Shown piece after piece: positions 56,336 through 64,000 of a stretch of 64,000 bases of DNA. Position numbers and translations under genes: made by a program. Source of the DNA: Cadophora sp. MPI-SDFR-AT-0126 (taxonomy: Eukaryota; Ascomycota; Leotiomycetes; Helotiales; Ploettnerulaceae). The stretch is from positions 1 through 64,000 of the forward strand of contig JAGMVK010000022.1 of NCBI GenBank assembly GCA_020747065.1, read 5' to 3'. Position 1 is the first letter of the stretch. Every line of letters begins with the position of its first letter. The notes beneath the pieces are model-generated. The model made no database searches. It was given only the letters and a program-made list of their open reading frames with translations, and was not told the DNA's origin.

Positions 56336-57467
56336 GACGAATGGATTGACTGGGCTTGACAGTGATGATGGTTGAGTTGGGGGAAGAGGAAGAAGAGGAA
56401 AGAAGGAAGATGGAGAATTGAAGATTCATGGGCAGGACGAAGGCTTATATACATGTGCCTGGCTCTAGCGCCGATTTCAAGGGTCACGCTGATGACATCT
56501 TGCCATCCCATGTGCCTACTCCACTGGAGAAGATACTGACAGGGGAAATCTATTGGGTGCATCTTGCACCTGCCTCCTGCCTCTATACCGTATATACGAA
56601 TGGCCATCCCTACAATGAGGGTGGTGTGGCGCCACGCTACGGCTCCTTTGGGGGCTTCGACTTGAACCTGACAAGCTGCATATGCGCGAGAAGAGGAGAA
56701 TTGAAGTTCTCCGATATATTCCAATGTCGCAGCACCTTACACGTTCTCTCCTGCGTATGAGATGCGTGCTCGTGGAAGTCGGTCACAACAGGAGCCTGTT
56801 GGTAATGGGGACCTGAAAATCGACATATTATCAACGCCAACATCGGGGGTTCTGGAGCACGTCATGGCAATGATCTCTCGCGTCGCAGCCGGCTTGGAGG
56901 CGAAGATCGAGCTCGCATGCTTACACCCATTGCTGTTCCGGCTCGATTTCGGTTTCTGGGAACTTGCATGGTGTCCTGGCGCAGCCGAGCAGCCTTCACG
57001 TGTCCCCGCATTACACGTAGGTCTCATGAAGATAAGCTATGCCGGCCCTTATCATTCCTGCAAATGCATGATGCATGGATTCCTAAAAACGGAAAGGGGT
57101 AAAATGGTGGACTTCTGGATGTTGTCGTTCGGCTATTTAAGCGAAGCCCCTCATCGCTAAGCGAGAAAGGTCCAGTTTGGCTTCAACCTGCCCCTGGTTC
57201 AGACACATCGCTTAATGAAGCTCCTTGCCTCTCGGACAATAGAAAAACCCAAGCTCTCTTCAGGATGCGGTAGACCAGTTGCGGAGATTCTCCTGGAGAA
57301 ATGAGGTTGGACGGTGTGGGAGCGGGAGCGAGATTAGGTAAGGTGGATGTGAATTGAAGTATGATGTAAATGATGGCCGCTGAAGGTGACAGGCTTGCTG
57401 AACGCTCGTTCGCACATAGGTCGTATAAGCATAATACCACTGAAAACGACTCCGACAGATCCCTATC
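56336..57467. other. Intergenic, no convincing gene
   Basis: Frames of 96-132 codons occur on both strands (56428-57160) and overlap one another; none has a domain or splice support. Confidence 0.4.
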
Positions 57468-58542
57468 TCACCCTTGACAGCGTTTCTTGCTCGGCCTCTC
57501 TACATCATAATCCAAAACAGCTCTGACTCCTAATCGCTCGAGTTCTGCCTTCAGACTGGCCTCCTGCGCCTCCATCTTGCGCATGTCCTGTCTCAGATGG
57601 TCAATTTGTACTACATCATATAAGTAAAAGTAGCAGACTAAAGAAGCACGCAAGACTCATATTGCAACTTCAGATTCGTGTCTATATTGATTGTGTCAGT
57701 CAACTCTATCGAATTCGCCTGTGGTTCACACCTTTGACTAACTCGATCTCCCTCTGGAGAACGGCTATATGAGCTTTGGATCTTGTTAGTCTAGGGACGC
57801 AAGGGCGGTGAACAGTCATCTTGCCATCCATTTGCTGTGCTCTAGCTTGCCCGCTTCCTGAGTGGCTTGGAGTCGTGCATTGCTCATATGGAGTTGACTA
57901 TTATTAGCTTGGAGCTCACTAACATATTCTAACATGGAAGGTGAGCCGAAGAATAGCCATTGCAAGGACAATACTGACGAATCACAGTTCGCGATATAAT
58001 GGGCAAAAGCCTAAGTGTTTCTTGTGAAATGGTAGCACGAGAGCCAGAAGAGTTGGTGGCCATATCTCGGAAAATGGTATCGATTTCTCTTGGGTTAGCT
58101 GGAATCAACGTACTAGATTCACAGATCTTACCACGAAGTAGAGTAAATCGACCATCTTCACCGATGTACGAGGGCTCTAGGGGGTCCTAGGCAATTATTA
58201 GGCATGTAATTAAAAGTAGAGCGTTGGATGCATCACTCACCAAGTCTGCAGCTATTTCGAAATTGCTATCTAGCAGTGAGAATTCCCCAAGACCTGGTGT
58301 ACTGTCACCGGACCTAGTTACTACCCATTCAACATCTTTGGAACCATGAACTCACCTGTTCAATGGCGGCACCATGTCTTCCGCTGTTTCGGGCGTTGTC
58401 TCATGAGATAAGCATGTCGCATCAGTGGCATTCTTCTCTATTAGCAGATGTGTTTCCAGCTTGGCTTCTGACCTACGTAGAAAGAGGCTCCCACTGACGT
58501 AGGTTCTGCCTCGCTCAGGGGTGGTGCGCTCATATTGTTCAT
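57468..58542 (-). CDS. Multi-exon hypothetical coiled-coil protein
   Basis: From ATG 58542 a chain of small exons can be linked over 40-55-nt introns with GTGAGT/GTAAGA donors. The pieces read MNNMSAPPLSEAEPTSVGAS, TTPETAEDMVPPLNR, STPGLGEFSLLDSNFEIAAD, DPLEPSYIGEDGRFTLLRE and IDTIFRDMATNSSGSR. The end is a coiled coil (HLRQDMRKMEAQEASLKAEL) and a basic tail KKRC. Middle exons between 57700 and 58000 are not resolved. No family name recognised; the heptad pattern suggests self-association. Confidence 0.5.
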
Positions 58543-58760
58543 GTAGATGAGTGGTGGTGAGCGTAGGAGCTTAGTATTGTAACGGAAGTCAACGCCTGGG
58601 CGAAGGATGGGCAGGAAAGTGTTGATCGTGCTGGCAGCACTCTTTATAATCGTCAAGTGCTTGCATCGCCGATGCGAAGGCTGCCTTGTCGTTCTGGAAT
58701 GGCCGTCTGTTCCGTACCTCCTACAGTACCCCTCATGGCTTCCCACTCGCCTTAGCCTTG

Positions 58761-59375
58761 TTACGGATAGTGGCCAGTAAGGTGTCGAATTTGGTCTCCC
58801 CCACCACCGAATCTGCCTCGCTCACGCCGCTTGATTAGACCAAGGGGTGAGGAGTGGCTGCATATCTCCAGTCTACGGCATCGTACTCCTTGTTTCATGG
58901 CATCACATGCCACGGGAGGGAGACTAGCGTACGTGTCTGCCCTCAGCTTATCCCTATGGAGCGCCAACGACTTCTGCAGCCCGTGCAACTCTTCCGTGAC
59001 GTGAATACTTGTTGCTGCGCAGATCATGCCGAGGACCAGATGCGAGATCAGCTTGAGGGTATCATGGTACCGGTGAGGTCCACGGTAGCTGGATGATTTC
59101 TGTTCTCCCACCCATCTGCGTCGGCTGATCCGTCTCAAGGCCCCCTTGATGGCCAAACTGTGGCAATGTCGCAACCATAACCCACTGATATGCCAAAAAT
59201 ATCTCAAATTGGGCAGGGAGACCCTCCGTGGCTGGCAGAGGATCCCCATTCGTGAATATTCAGGCACCCCCAACCCCCTACCTCCTCCCAAAACGCATCG
59301 TGAAAGTGACAGTCTGCAATACTTTTGTTCCAGGGCATGTGAACCCCCTATTTGCCAGCTTTTGGTGCTCCTCAT
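58761..59375 (-). CDS. Doubtful hypothetical ORF
   Basis: 204 codons from ATG 59375. The second half (HDTLKLISHLVLGMICAATS, ELHGLQKSLALHRDKLRA) is more protein-like than the first and may be one exon of a gene. No splice support found. Confidence 0.3.
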   Translation of the reverse strand: MRSTKSWQIGGSHALEQKYCRLSLSRCVLGGGRGLGVPEYSRMGILCQPRRVSLPNLRYFWHISGLWLRHCHSLAIKGALRRISRRRWVGEQKSSSYRGPHRYHDTLKLISHLVLGMICAATSIHVTEELHGLQKSLALHRDKLRADTYASLPPVACDAMKQGVRCRRLEICSHSSPLGLIKRRERGRFGGGGDQIRHLTGHYP

Positions 59376-59440
59376 GGTAGCATGCTGTATCTTATAAAGA
59401 AATTCGGCAATGGTGACTATGAATTGGTAGCTTTGGGGAT

Positions 59441-59928
59441 TTAGAATAATCGCCCATGGACAGCTGTATCTAGCGGCGCCAGATGCGATGGCTCCGTATC
59501 ACTACCAAAGCCTGTTAGCTGCCTCTTCTTGGATGTTGGCCCGGAGAGACTTGACTGGCGTGAACGCGGAGAAATCCGATAGGACTGCCTTGATGGAGAG
59601 ACAGAGTGGGTGCAGTAGCTAGCAAGGAACACTTCTCAGGTACTTGCTTGCGAGGGCATGTGGTGTAAACCACCCAGGTGGCCCAACTGCACCGCATGAC
59701 TTCCATCCTTCAGCTCATCCTCCCGATGTGTCCTCAGCAGCCCCATCATAGCCGTTCAATCGCAAGTCCATCCTCTGATGGAGCAGCAGATGTAGCATTC
59801 GTAACTCGTGTATGATTCCGTGGATTCGGCGCAGCATTGCCATGCAGAATGCTCTGTCGCCGTTCCAGACTCGGACGATCACCGGGAGTCTTTGGTACTG
59901 CAGCGTATCTACAGGCTTCATTTTCCAT
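59441..59928 (-). CDS. Hypothetical protein, duplicated 5' part
   Basis: Exon 1 from ATG 59928 reads MENEACRYAAVPKTPGDRPS, then RRQSILHGNAAPNPRNH. A downstream exon ending at 59441 reads SPSRQSYRISPRSRQSSL and ends DTAVHGRLF. The join is not settled. The same first exon is present at 61310 with changes, so this is a two-member local family. Basic, serine-rich, likely disordered. Confidence 0.4.
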
Positions 59929-60003
59929 GACTAGACCCTCCCCCTAGCAAAACCAATTTCTCAGGGTTCGGCTGCCCTGGATATATCCTCCATGACGCAC
60001 GAC
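59818..60003. repeat. Local duplication, copy 1
   Basis: Matches 61195-61385 in the same direction: GCGCAGCATTGCCATGCAGA, CTTCATTWTCCATGACTA and GGGTTCGGCTG anchors. The pair flanks the gene at 60239. Confidence 0.85.
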
Positions 60004-60238
60004 TTCAATCCTTCGGGATCACGTCACAAACAGACTAGGTGGTGCTTGTTCGGAGGAAGATGACACGATCGAGAATGGATAAATACTCCCCCTTTCTTCC
60101 TCATTCCTCCTCCCTCCTTCCTCAACTTCTCTGCCTTCCTTCCTCACTCTTGGGTCTCCGCCTTGCTCCTTCACATATACCTACCGTGCGCAGACTCTTT
60201 CCCAAACCACTCCTCTCTGCTATCGCATACACATCATC

Positions 60239-60973
60239 ATGGCGAGAACGCGACCTGGACTTCGGACAAGAGGGGTATGGCGGGGTGGCTCATACCGTGC
60301 ATTTTCTCGGGATTCGTCGGCTTCTCCACCTTCTCCTCCTCAGCTATCTTCCGCCTCTCCGCCCTCTGTACTCAACGGCCCAGGAATGCCTCGCTCCTGG
60401 GATACCCCTCTCAGCCCAACCGAACAGGACGATGATACTGGCATTATTCCATTCAAAGAATTCGAGGATATCAGGGAAGAGGTAGCCTACCCTGACCTCT
60501 CCAGTCATGTTCCTAACGACGACATCAATGAGTTATCCGCATGGGACACGCTTTTGGCAGCGGCACCGCTGCCAGAAAGCGTAGAGGTTGCTCAGTCTTC
60601 CAATGGGAAGGACCCGTCCGGCCCAACTCCACCAAATTCTGACTCCCAAGGCCCTCACCAGATTCTGATTTCCAAGGCGGTGCCTATCCCGATCGCTGCC
60701 AGTGGTGATGGTGGTAACAGCGGTGTTGAAGTCCCCACCATTCTGGGTCCTATTCGGGATGCTAGTGTTCTCATAGCTCGCGGGAAGATAGCAGCCGTCC
60801 TTAAAGTTCTCGTCGCCGAGCTGGAGGAGAAAGAGGAAACCAAGGCAGGCGTGAAGCGATCATTCACAGAGTTCCATCGCGACTCATCTGACTGTATCAG
60901 TGATCTTGTTGACACAGCTCAGTATGAGTATTGGATATACAAGGGACTGGCACGTAGTTTCAAGTCGAAGTAA
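60239..60973 (+). CDS. Hypothetical protein, 244 residues
   Basis: Single exon from ATG 60239. N-terminus is Arg/Ser/Pro-rich (ARTRPGLRTRGVWRGGSYRA, SSASPPSPPQLSS), then an acidic middle, and a helical C-terminal domain (VLIARGKIAAVLKVLVAELE, then DLVDTAQYEYWIYKGLARSF). No signal peptide or known motif. The 5' leader (60090-60180) is strongly CT-rich, a common promoter feature in filamentous fungi, which supports a real gene. Function unknown. Confidence 0.55.
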   Translation: MARTRPGLRTRGVWRGGSYRAFSRDSSASPPSPPQLSSASPPSVLNGPGMPRSWDTPLSPTEQDDDTGIIPFKEFEDIREEVAYPDLSSHVPNDDINELSAWDTLLAAAPLPESVEVAQSSNGKDPSGPTPPNSDSQGPHQILISKAVPIPIAASGDGGNSGVEVPTILGPIRDASVLIARGKIAAVLKVLVAELEEKEETKAGVKRSFTEFHRDSSDCISDLVDTAQYEYWIYKGLARSFKSK

Positions 60974-61145
60974 GGGAGCAGGCGGGAACTGATGGTTTTG
61001 GTTGTGTGTTTTAGTTTTCCTTGCGTAGCTACGTCGTACATGAATTCCACGATCCCTTTTCAAGTAGCATTGTTGTGAGTTATCAGCGTGACTCGCCTCC
61101 TGCCGAACTCTACTCTTCTATTTGGGACCTTACAGCAGCTTCCGG

Positions 61146-61310
61146 TCACTGTGACCTCAAGCGCCTCCTTGAGACCAGATCCAAAGCGCCGTTCCATGGA
61201 TTCAGCGCAGCATTGCCATGCAGAATGCTCTGACGTCGCCGTTGCAGTAGACTCGGATGAACAGCGGAAGTCTTTGGCACTGCAACGTATCTGCAGGCTT
61301 CATTATCCAT
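61146..61310 (-). CDS. Paralogous first exon/short ORF
   Basis: 54 codons from ATG 61310: MDNEACRYVAVPKTSAVHPS, then RRRQSILHGNAALNPWNG. Clear copy of the exon at 59928, diverging after LNP. Probably a gene remnant because no partner exon follows. Confidence 0.4.
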   Translation of the reverse strand: MDNEACRYVAVPKTSAVHPSLLQRRRQSILHGNAALNPWNGALDLVSRRRLRSQ

Positions 61311-61385
61311 GACTAAACCCTCCCCTAAGGAAAACTAACTCCTCGGGGTTCGGCTGTCGTAGGTATATCCTCCATGCCGCACCGC
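61195..61385. repeat. Local duplication, copy 2
   Basis: See 59818-60003. Differs by scattered substitutions and small indels, some multiples of three inside the shared reading frame. Confidence 0.85.
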
Positions 61386-62181
61386 CCGCTTGGTCAGCTG
61401 CCAGTTATGGAGGTGGGCAACAGCCTGGCAAGGTTCGCCAACCGTGGCTGATTGGAAGACAAAGCGGATGACGGAAACCCATGAACAGACATTCGCTGGC
61501 ATCGATCTCCATTCAGCGATACGCTAGAACCGCCGGATCCTCTGTTCACATGGGTACCCCTCTCTAGGCTCGCGAATTCGAAGTATCGCAGATGACATAG
61601 ATACCAGACTTGCTGCTTTGCTTATCACTTGATAGTGGGAATAACTCCCTCAAGTGGTTCATATATCTCAATGCCAAAGGAAGCTGCTGCCGGCGACGTC
61701 CGATCTCACCCAATGTCGAGGACCACCACCAGTACCTTATACCAAGGCAGAATTGGTCACCATGCACTGGCATGGACACCAGGTGCGACCCTAGGCAGGC
61801 AGAATAATGCGTGCAGGGTTTGAGAGATGGTGTGGTGGCTAGATGTCCAAGGTACCCACCGTTGGCCTTTTGTGTGGTTCCTGGATGCAGGATCATGTCG
61901 ACTAAGGCATACTGCCTCAGCCCTCGGGGAACTTCTTCCATGGTGCAGATACGAATCCGTCCAGGGTGGGCGAACTTCGAGGAATCGATGTTGTATAAGT
62001 TGGTCGGGGTGTGTCTTTCTTCCCTCATCGACCTTCTCCCTCATCAACCATCCTCCCTCATCAACCATCCTCCCTCATCAACCATCCTCCCTCATCAACC
62101 CTCACCATCTTCCATACTAGGCTGCTGGATAATCATCTGTTCTCCTTGCCGTGTCCTATCCGTTGATTGCCCTTCGCTAAT
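61386..62181. other. Intergenic, minisatellite at end
   Basis: A 154-codon minus frame (61564-62028) is present but overlaps unsupported plus frames and has no motif. The 17-bp repeat at 62033-62101 sits in the leader of the next gene. Confidence 0.4.
62033..62101. repeat. 17-bp minisatellite (CTCCCTCATCAACCATC)
   Basis: Four units, the first and last diverged. Confidence 0.95.
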
Positions 62182-63273
62182 ATGGGATCGGCATCTTCTC
62201 GTTCTACAAACAGGTGGTGGGAGGCAGAAGCTCAGCGAAAGGTAGTGACCACTAAAAACACCGGTAAAGTGGAAGTCATCTGCTCGCTTATTCCCGGTGT
62301 AGATGAAGTCGAGATGGTGGGCTACTTGAAGGAACGTTCCGATCTCGACACACTCTTCGCGCGACATTGCAGATATCAGGACCTCTCCAAGGAGCAACGT
62401 GCAGACCCCCCAAACTTGCCAGTCGATTTCAAGGCCAATGAACTCTGGCGGGCACCCCGGATGCCACAGGGGTACGGCGAAGCTCCGTGGAACTGGAATT
62501 GGCAACCACCACTCGAAGGAATCCCTTCCGAAATTGCAGCCGAATTCCATGCGGCCGTGTCCCAGGCCACCTTCCGGATCCCCTTCTTCGACTTCGTGAA
62601 GTATGCCCTTGGGTATACCACGAAAGCGTGCTTTCTTAATAATTTGCTCGATGGTGTATGCGATATACGCGACAAACTCCGAAGGGAATTTGTGGATCAC
62701 CCTCAGGTTAAGGAAATTTATGTTACTGTTGAAAAAGTGAGTAAATATGGATCGACAAAGACGAAGTACTAACGAGAGTAGGCACTGGAGCAACGACACC
62801 ACCCGCTGGCGCACTGGATCGTTGCCAGCAGCCTGCAGCACTCGGTGGCTCCCCTATCCAACACTTTGGCTCCAAACCTAGAGCCAATCCGAGCAATCTT
62901 CGCGACGCGTGACTTTGGCCTCGTGCTCACGCGACTTGCGGCTCTAGATCGGCGGTTCGCGTACGGTAGTCAGATGTATAATTGGCACAAGTGGTCAACA
63001 GATGTCGACTTCTGGCACTGCATCGACGGAGTTATATGGTCAGGGAAGTTCACCGCTCCACCGATGCGGCCGCACTTGTCAAGTGAGGACCGGGATGAGA
63101 GACTGCGCTTTCTTCAGGGACTTAAGACAGACGCTGAAGACAGGGAGTACAGTGGGTGGAGTAAAGTGGTATTCTCAGTGAAGAGGTTCATAGGTCGGGA
63201 TTCGCAGTACAGTGTCAAGAAAGGCTTGCTAATGTCCATGGGCCCGATAATGGATAGCCCTAGGAGCTCCTGA
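62182..63273 (+). CDS. Hypothetical protein with N-myristoylation-like start
   Basis: Two exons (62182-62736, 62782-63273) over a 45-nt intron (GTGAGT donor, TACTAAC branch) give 348 residues. It begins MGSASSRSTNRWW: Gly at 2 and Ser at 6 fit the N-myristoyltransferase rule, so membrane attachment is possible. The body is mixed helical (IPFFDFVKYALGYTTKACFL, LAHWIVASSLQHSVAPLS) with Trp-rich segments (WNWNWQPP, YNWHKWSTDVDFWH). No catalytic motif recognised. The upstream ATG at 62167 is in frame but would bury the MGSASS motif, so 62182 is preferred. Confidence 0.6.
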
Positions 63274-63443
63274 CTTTAGGCGTATGTCGTAGGGAGTTTT
63301 CAGAAGTGTCGAATTTGGATGTTAATGAGGATGGAGATTGACCGCTCTTAATTCGCGATCAGGGCAGGAACTGTATGTACATAGCAGTCAGTCGTGTGTT
63401 TCCAAACCGTGTTCAGAAATATCGACCTTTTGAGGTTATAGTC
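63274..63443. other. Short convergent intergenic region
   Basis: 170 bp between two genes that converge; probably shared 3' UTR sequence. Confidence 0.5.
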
Positions 63444-64000
63444 TCACCTAAATTCTCTTGGCCAGACGTAGCCCCTCTTCCTCCGTTTCGACAACATAGG
63501 CCACCGTCGTCGCCGCTTGTGGTAGGCATTCCGTTGCCTTTTACACCTTTCCGTGACGGTTTCCCGGTCATGCAAGTATTTGTATCGAGAATCGAGTAAC
63601 TGGTATTGCTCCTGCCATGTCGTTTGACCACTCCACTTTCTTCCGCCAACATTTTCCAGGCCAAGTGGGCGCCACGGGAACAGCTTCTTCATATGTGTGC
63701 GCGCCTTGAGATGTTTGCGGACTTCAGGTGTGATACAACCGTGTGGACCACGAATTGTTAGGTGAGGAAGGTTACGGAGCTTGAAGAGGCTCCATAATCC
63801 CGGGTCGTCGACGGAAGTTATCGCGTGTGAATAAGGGATGCAGAGTCGAAGCCATGATATTCGCATAGAACCCCAGTGTTTATAAAGGCACTCAAAAGCC
63901 TCATAAGCATAATCGGTAGTCCGCTGACCCCAACCCATGGCATTCTCATCGTCAAGATAAGATACGCTGAGGAACCGAACGCTATGCAGAGTTGTAGCAT
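63444..64000 (-). CDS. Partial gene, LRR/F-box-like 3' part
   Basis: Frame open to the window edge; the start lies outside. Reads VRFLSVSYLDDENAMGWG, then WLRLCIPYSHAITSVD, LWSLFKLRNLPHLTIRGPHG and a basic end (KRQRNAYHKRRRRW). The leucine spacing around FKLRNLPHLTIRG resembles fungal F-box/LRR proteins with a 'histogram' of short strands, but no F-box is in view. Function not assigned. Confidence 0.5.
   Translation of the reverse strand, partial: ATTLHSVRFLSVSYLDDENAMGWGQRTTDYAYEAFECLYKHWGSMRISWLRLCIPYSHAITSVDDPGLWSLFKLRNLPHLTIRGPHGCITPEVRKHLKARTHMKKLFPWRPLGLENVGGRKWSGQTTWQEQYQLLDSRYKYLHDRETVTERCKRQRNAYHKRRRRWPMLSKRRKRGYVWPREFR

Noticed and set aside
61564..62028. 154-codon minus ORF
   Set aside because: No motif, overlaps equally long plus frames, and includes part of a minisatellite leader.
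62095..62841. 248-codon minus-strand ORF
   Set aside because: Opposite the 62182 gene, which has a proper intron and continues in frame on both sides.
1..64000. DUF3435 captain, Starship ends
   Set aside because: I looked for tyrosine-recombinase motifs in all long frames and found none; the Starship idea therefore rests on cargo alone.
1..64000. tRNA, rRNA or CRISPR features
   Set aside because: No T-loop-like motif occurred with a matching acceptor stem, no rRNA sequence was recognised, and tandem repeats lack CRISPR spacing.

Overview
The window looks like nuclear DNA of a filamentous ascomycete (Pezizomycotina). It has many 44-57 nt introns with GTRNGT donors and CTAAC/CTAAT branch sites. 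It carries HET-domain genes, a HET-NACHT-WD40 receptor, Zn2Cys6 and C2H2/fungal_trans regulators, BTB, F-box and kinase-like families, and scattered retroelement debris. A Leotiomycete (Helotiales-type) source is my best guess from the kinase-like and F-box families, but it is not proven. Genes are sparse, about half the window is non-coding, and many genes are visibly broken. This reads as an accessory or repeat-rich region rather than conserved core genome.

Layout. 0-18 kb: a frameshifted kinase, a BTB gene, a first mini-MADS gene, two small unknown genes, a multi-exon C2H2 gene, a truncated LINE with a perfect 91-bp inverted repeat of its 3' end, a decayed mini-MADS copy, an FHA-kinase pseudogene, a basic-tailed unknown, and three copies of a ~260-bp dispersed repeat. 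18-24.5 kb: an F-box pseudogene, then 1.55 kb holding 12 exact copies of the 9-mer GGCGACGCA, directly upstream of a C2H2 + fungal_trans regulator, then a 389-bp solo LTR with a 5-bp target duplication. 25-34 kb: a HET gene, a mini-MADS gene, and a one-intron HET-NACHT-WD40 receptor of about 1,552 residues whose ~16 WD repeats are nearly identical. 34-39 kb: inverted and direct copies of an unknown repeat, minisatellites, and an orphan cluster of TTCnnGAA (heat-shock-element-like) sites.

39.5-49.6 kb: a ferric reductase (FRE), a DUF3723 protein, tandem repeats, a pseudokinase, a C2H2 gene and a fourth mini-MADS gene. 51.4-53.6 kb: a Zn2Cys6 regulator fused out of frame to an N-terminally truncated maltase, apparently one deletion across a MAL cluster. 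54-64 kb: a small TG-tailed retro-insertion with a 12-bp target duplication, an acidic repeat protein, several unknown multi-exon genes, a local duplication, and a gene running off the right edge.

The most interesting inference is that FRE + DUF3723 + NLR are three of the accessory gene families that recur as cargo of Starship giant transposons. All three lie within 16 kb here. No DUF3435 tyrosine-recombinase captain is visible, so membership is a hypothesis to test in flanking sequence. The second is a family of four short MADS-box-like genes, three sharing exon 1 length and intron position. All exon joins were made by eye from splice signals and reading frame; no alignment or database search was run.
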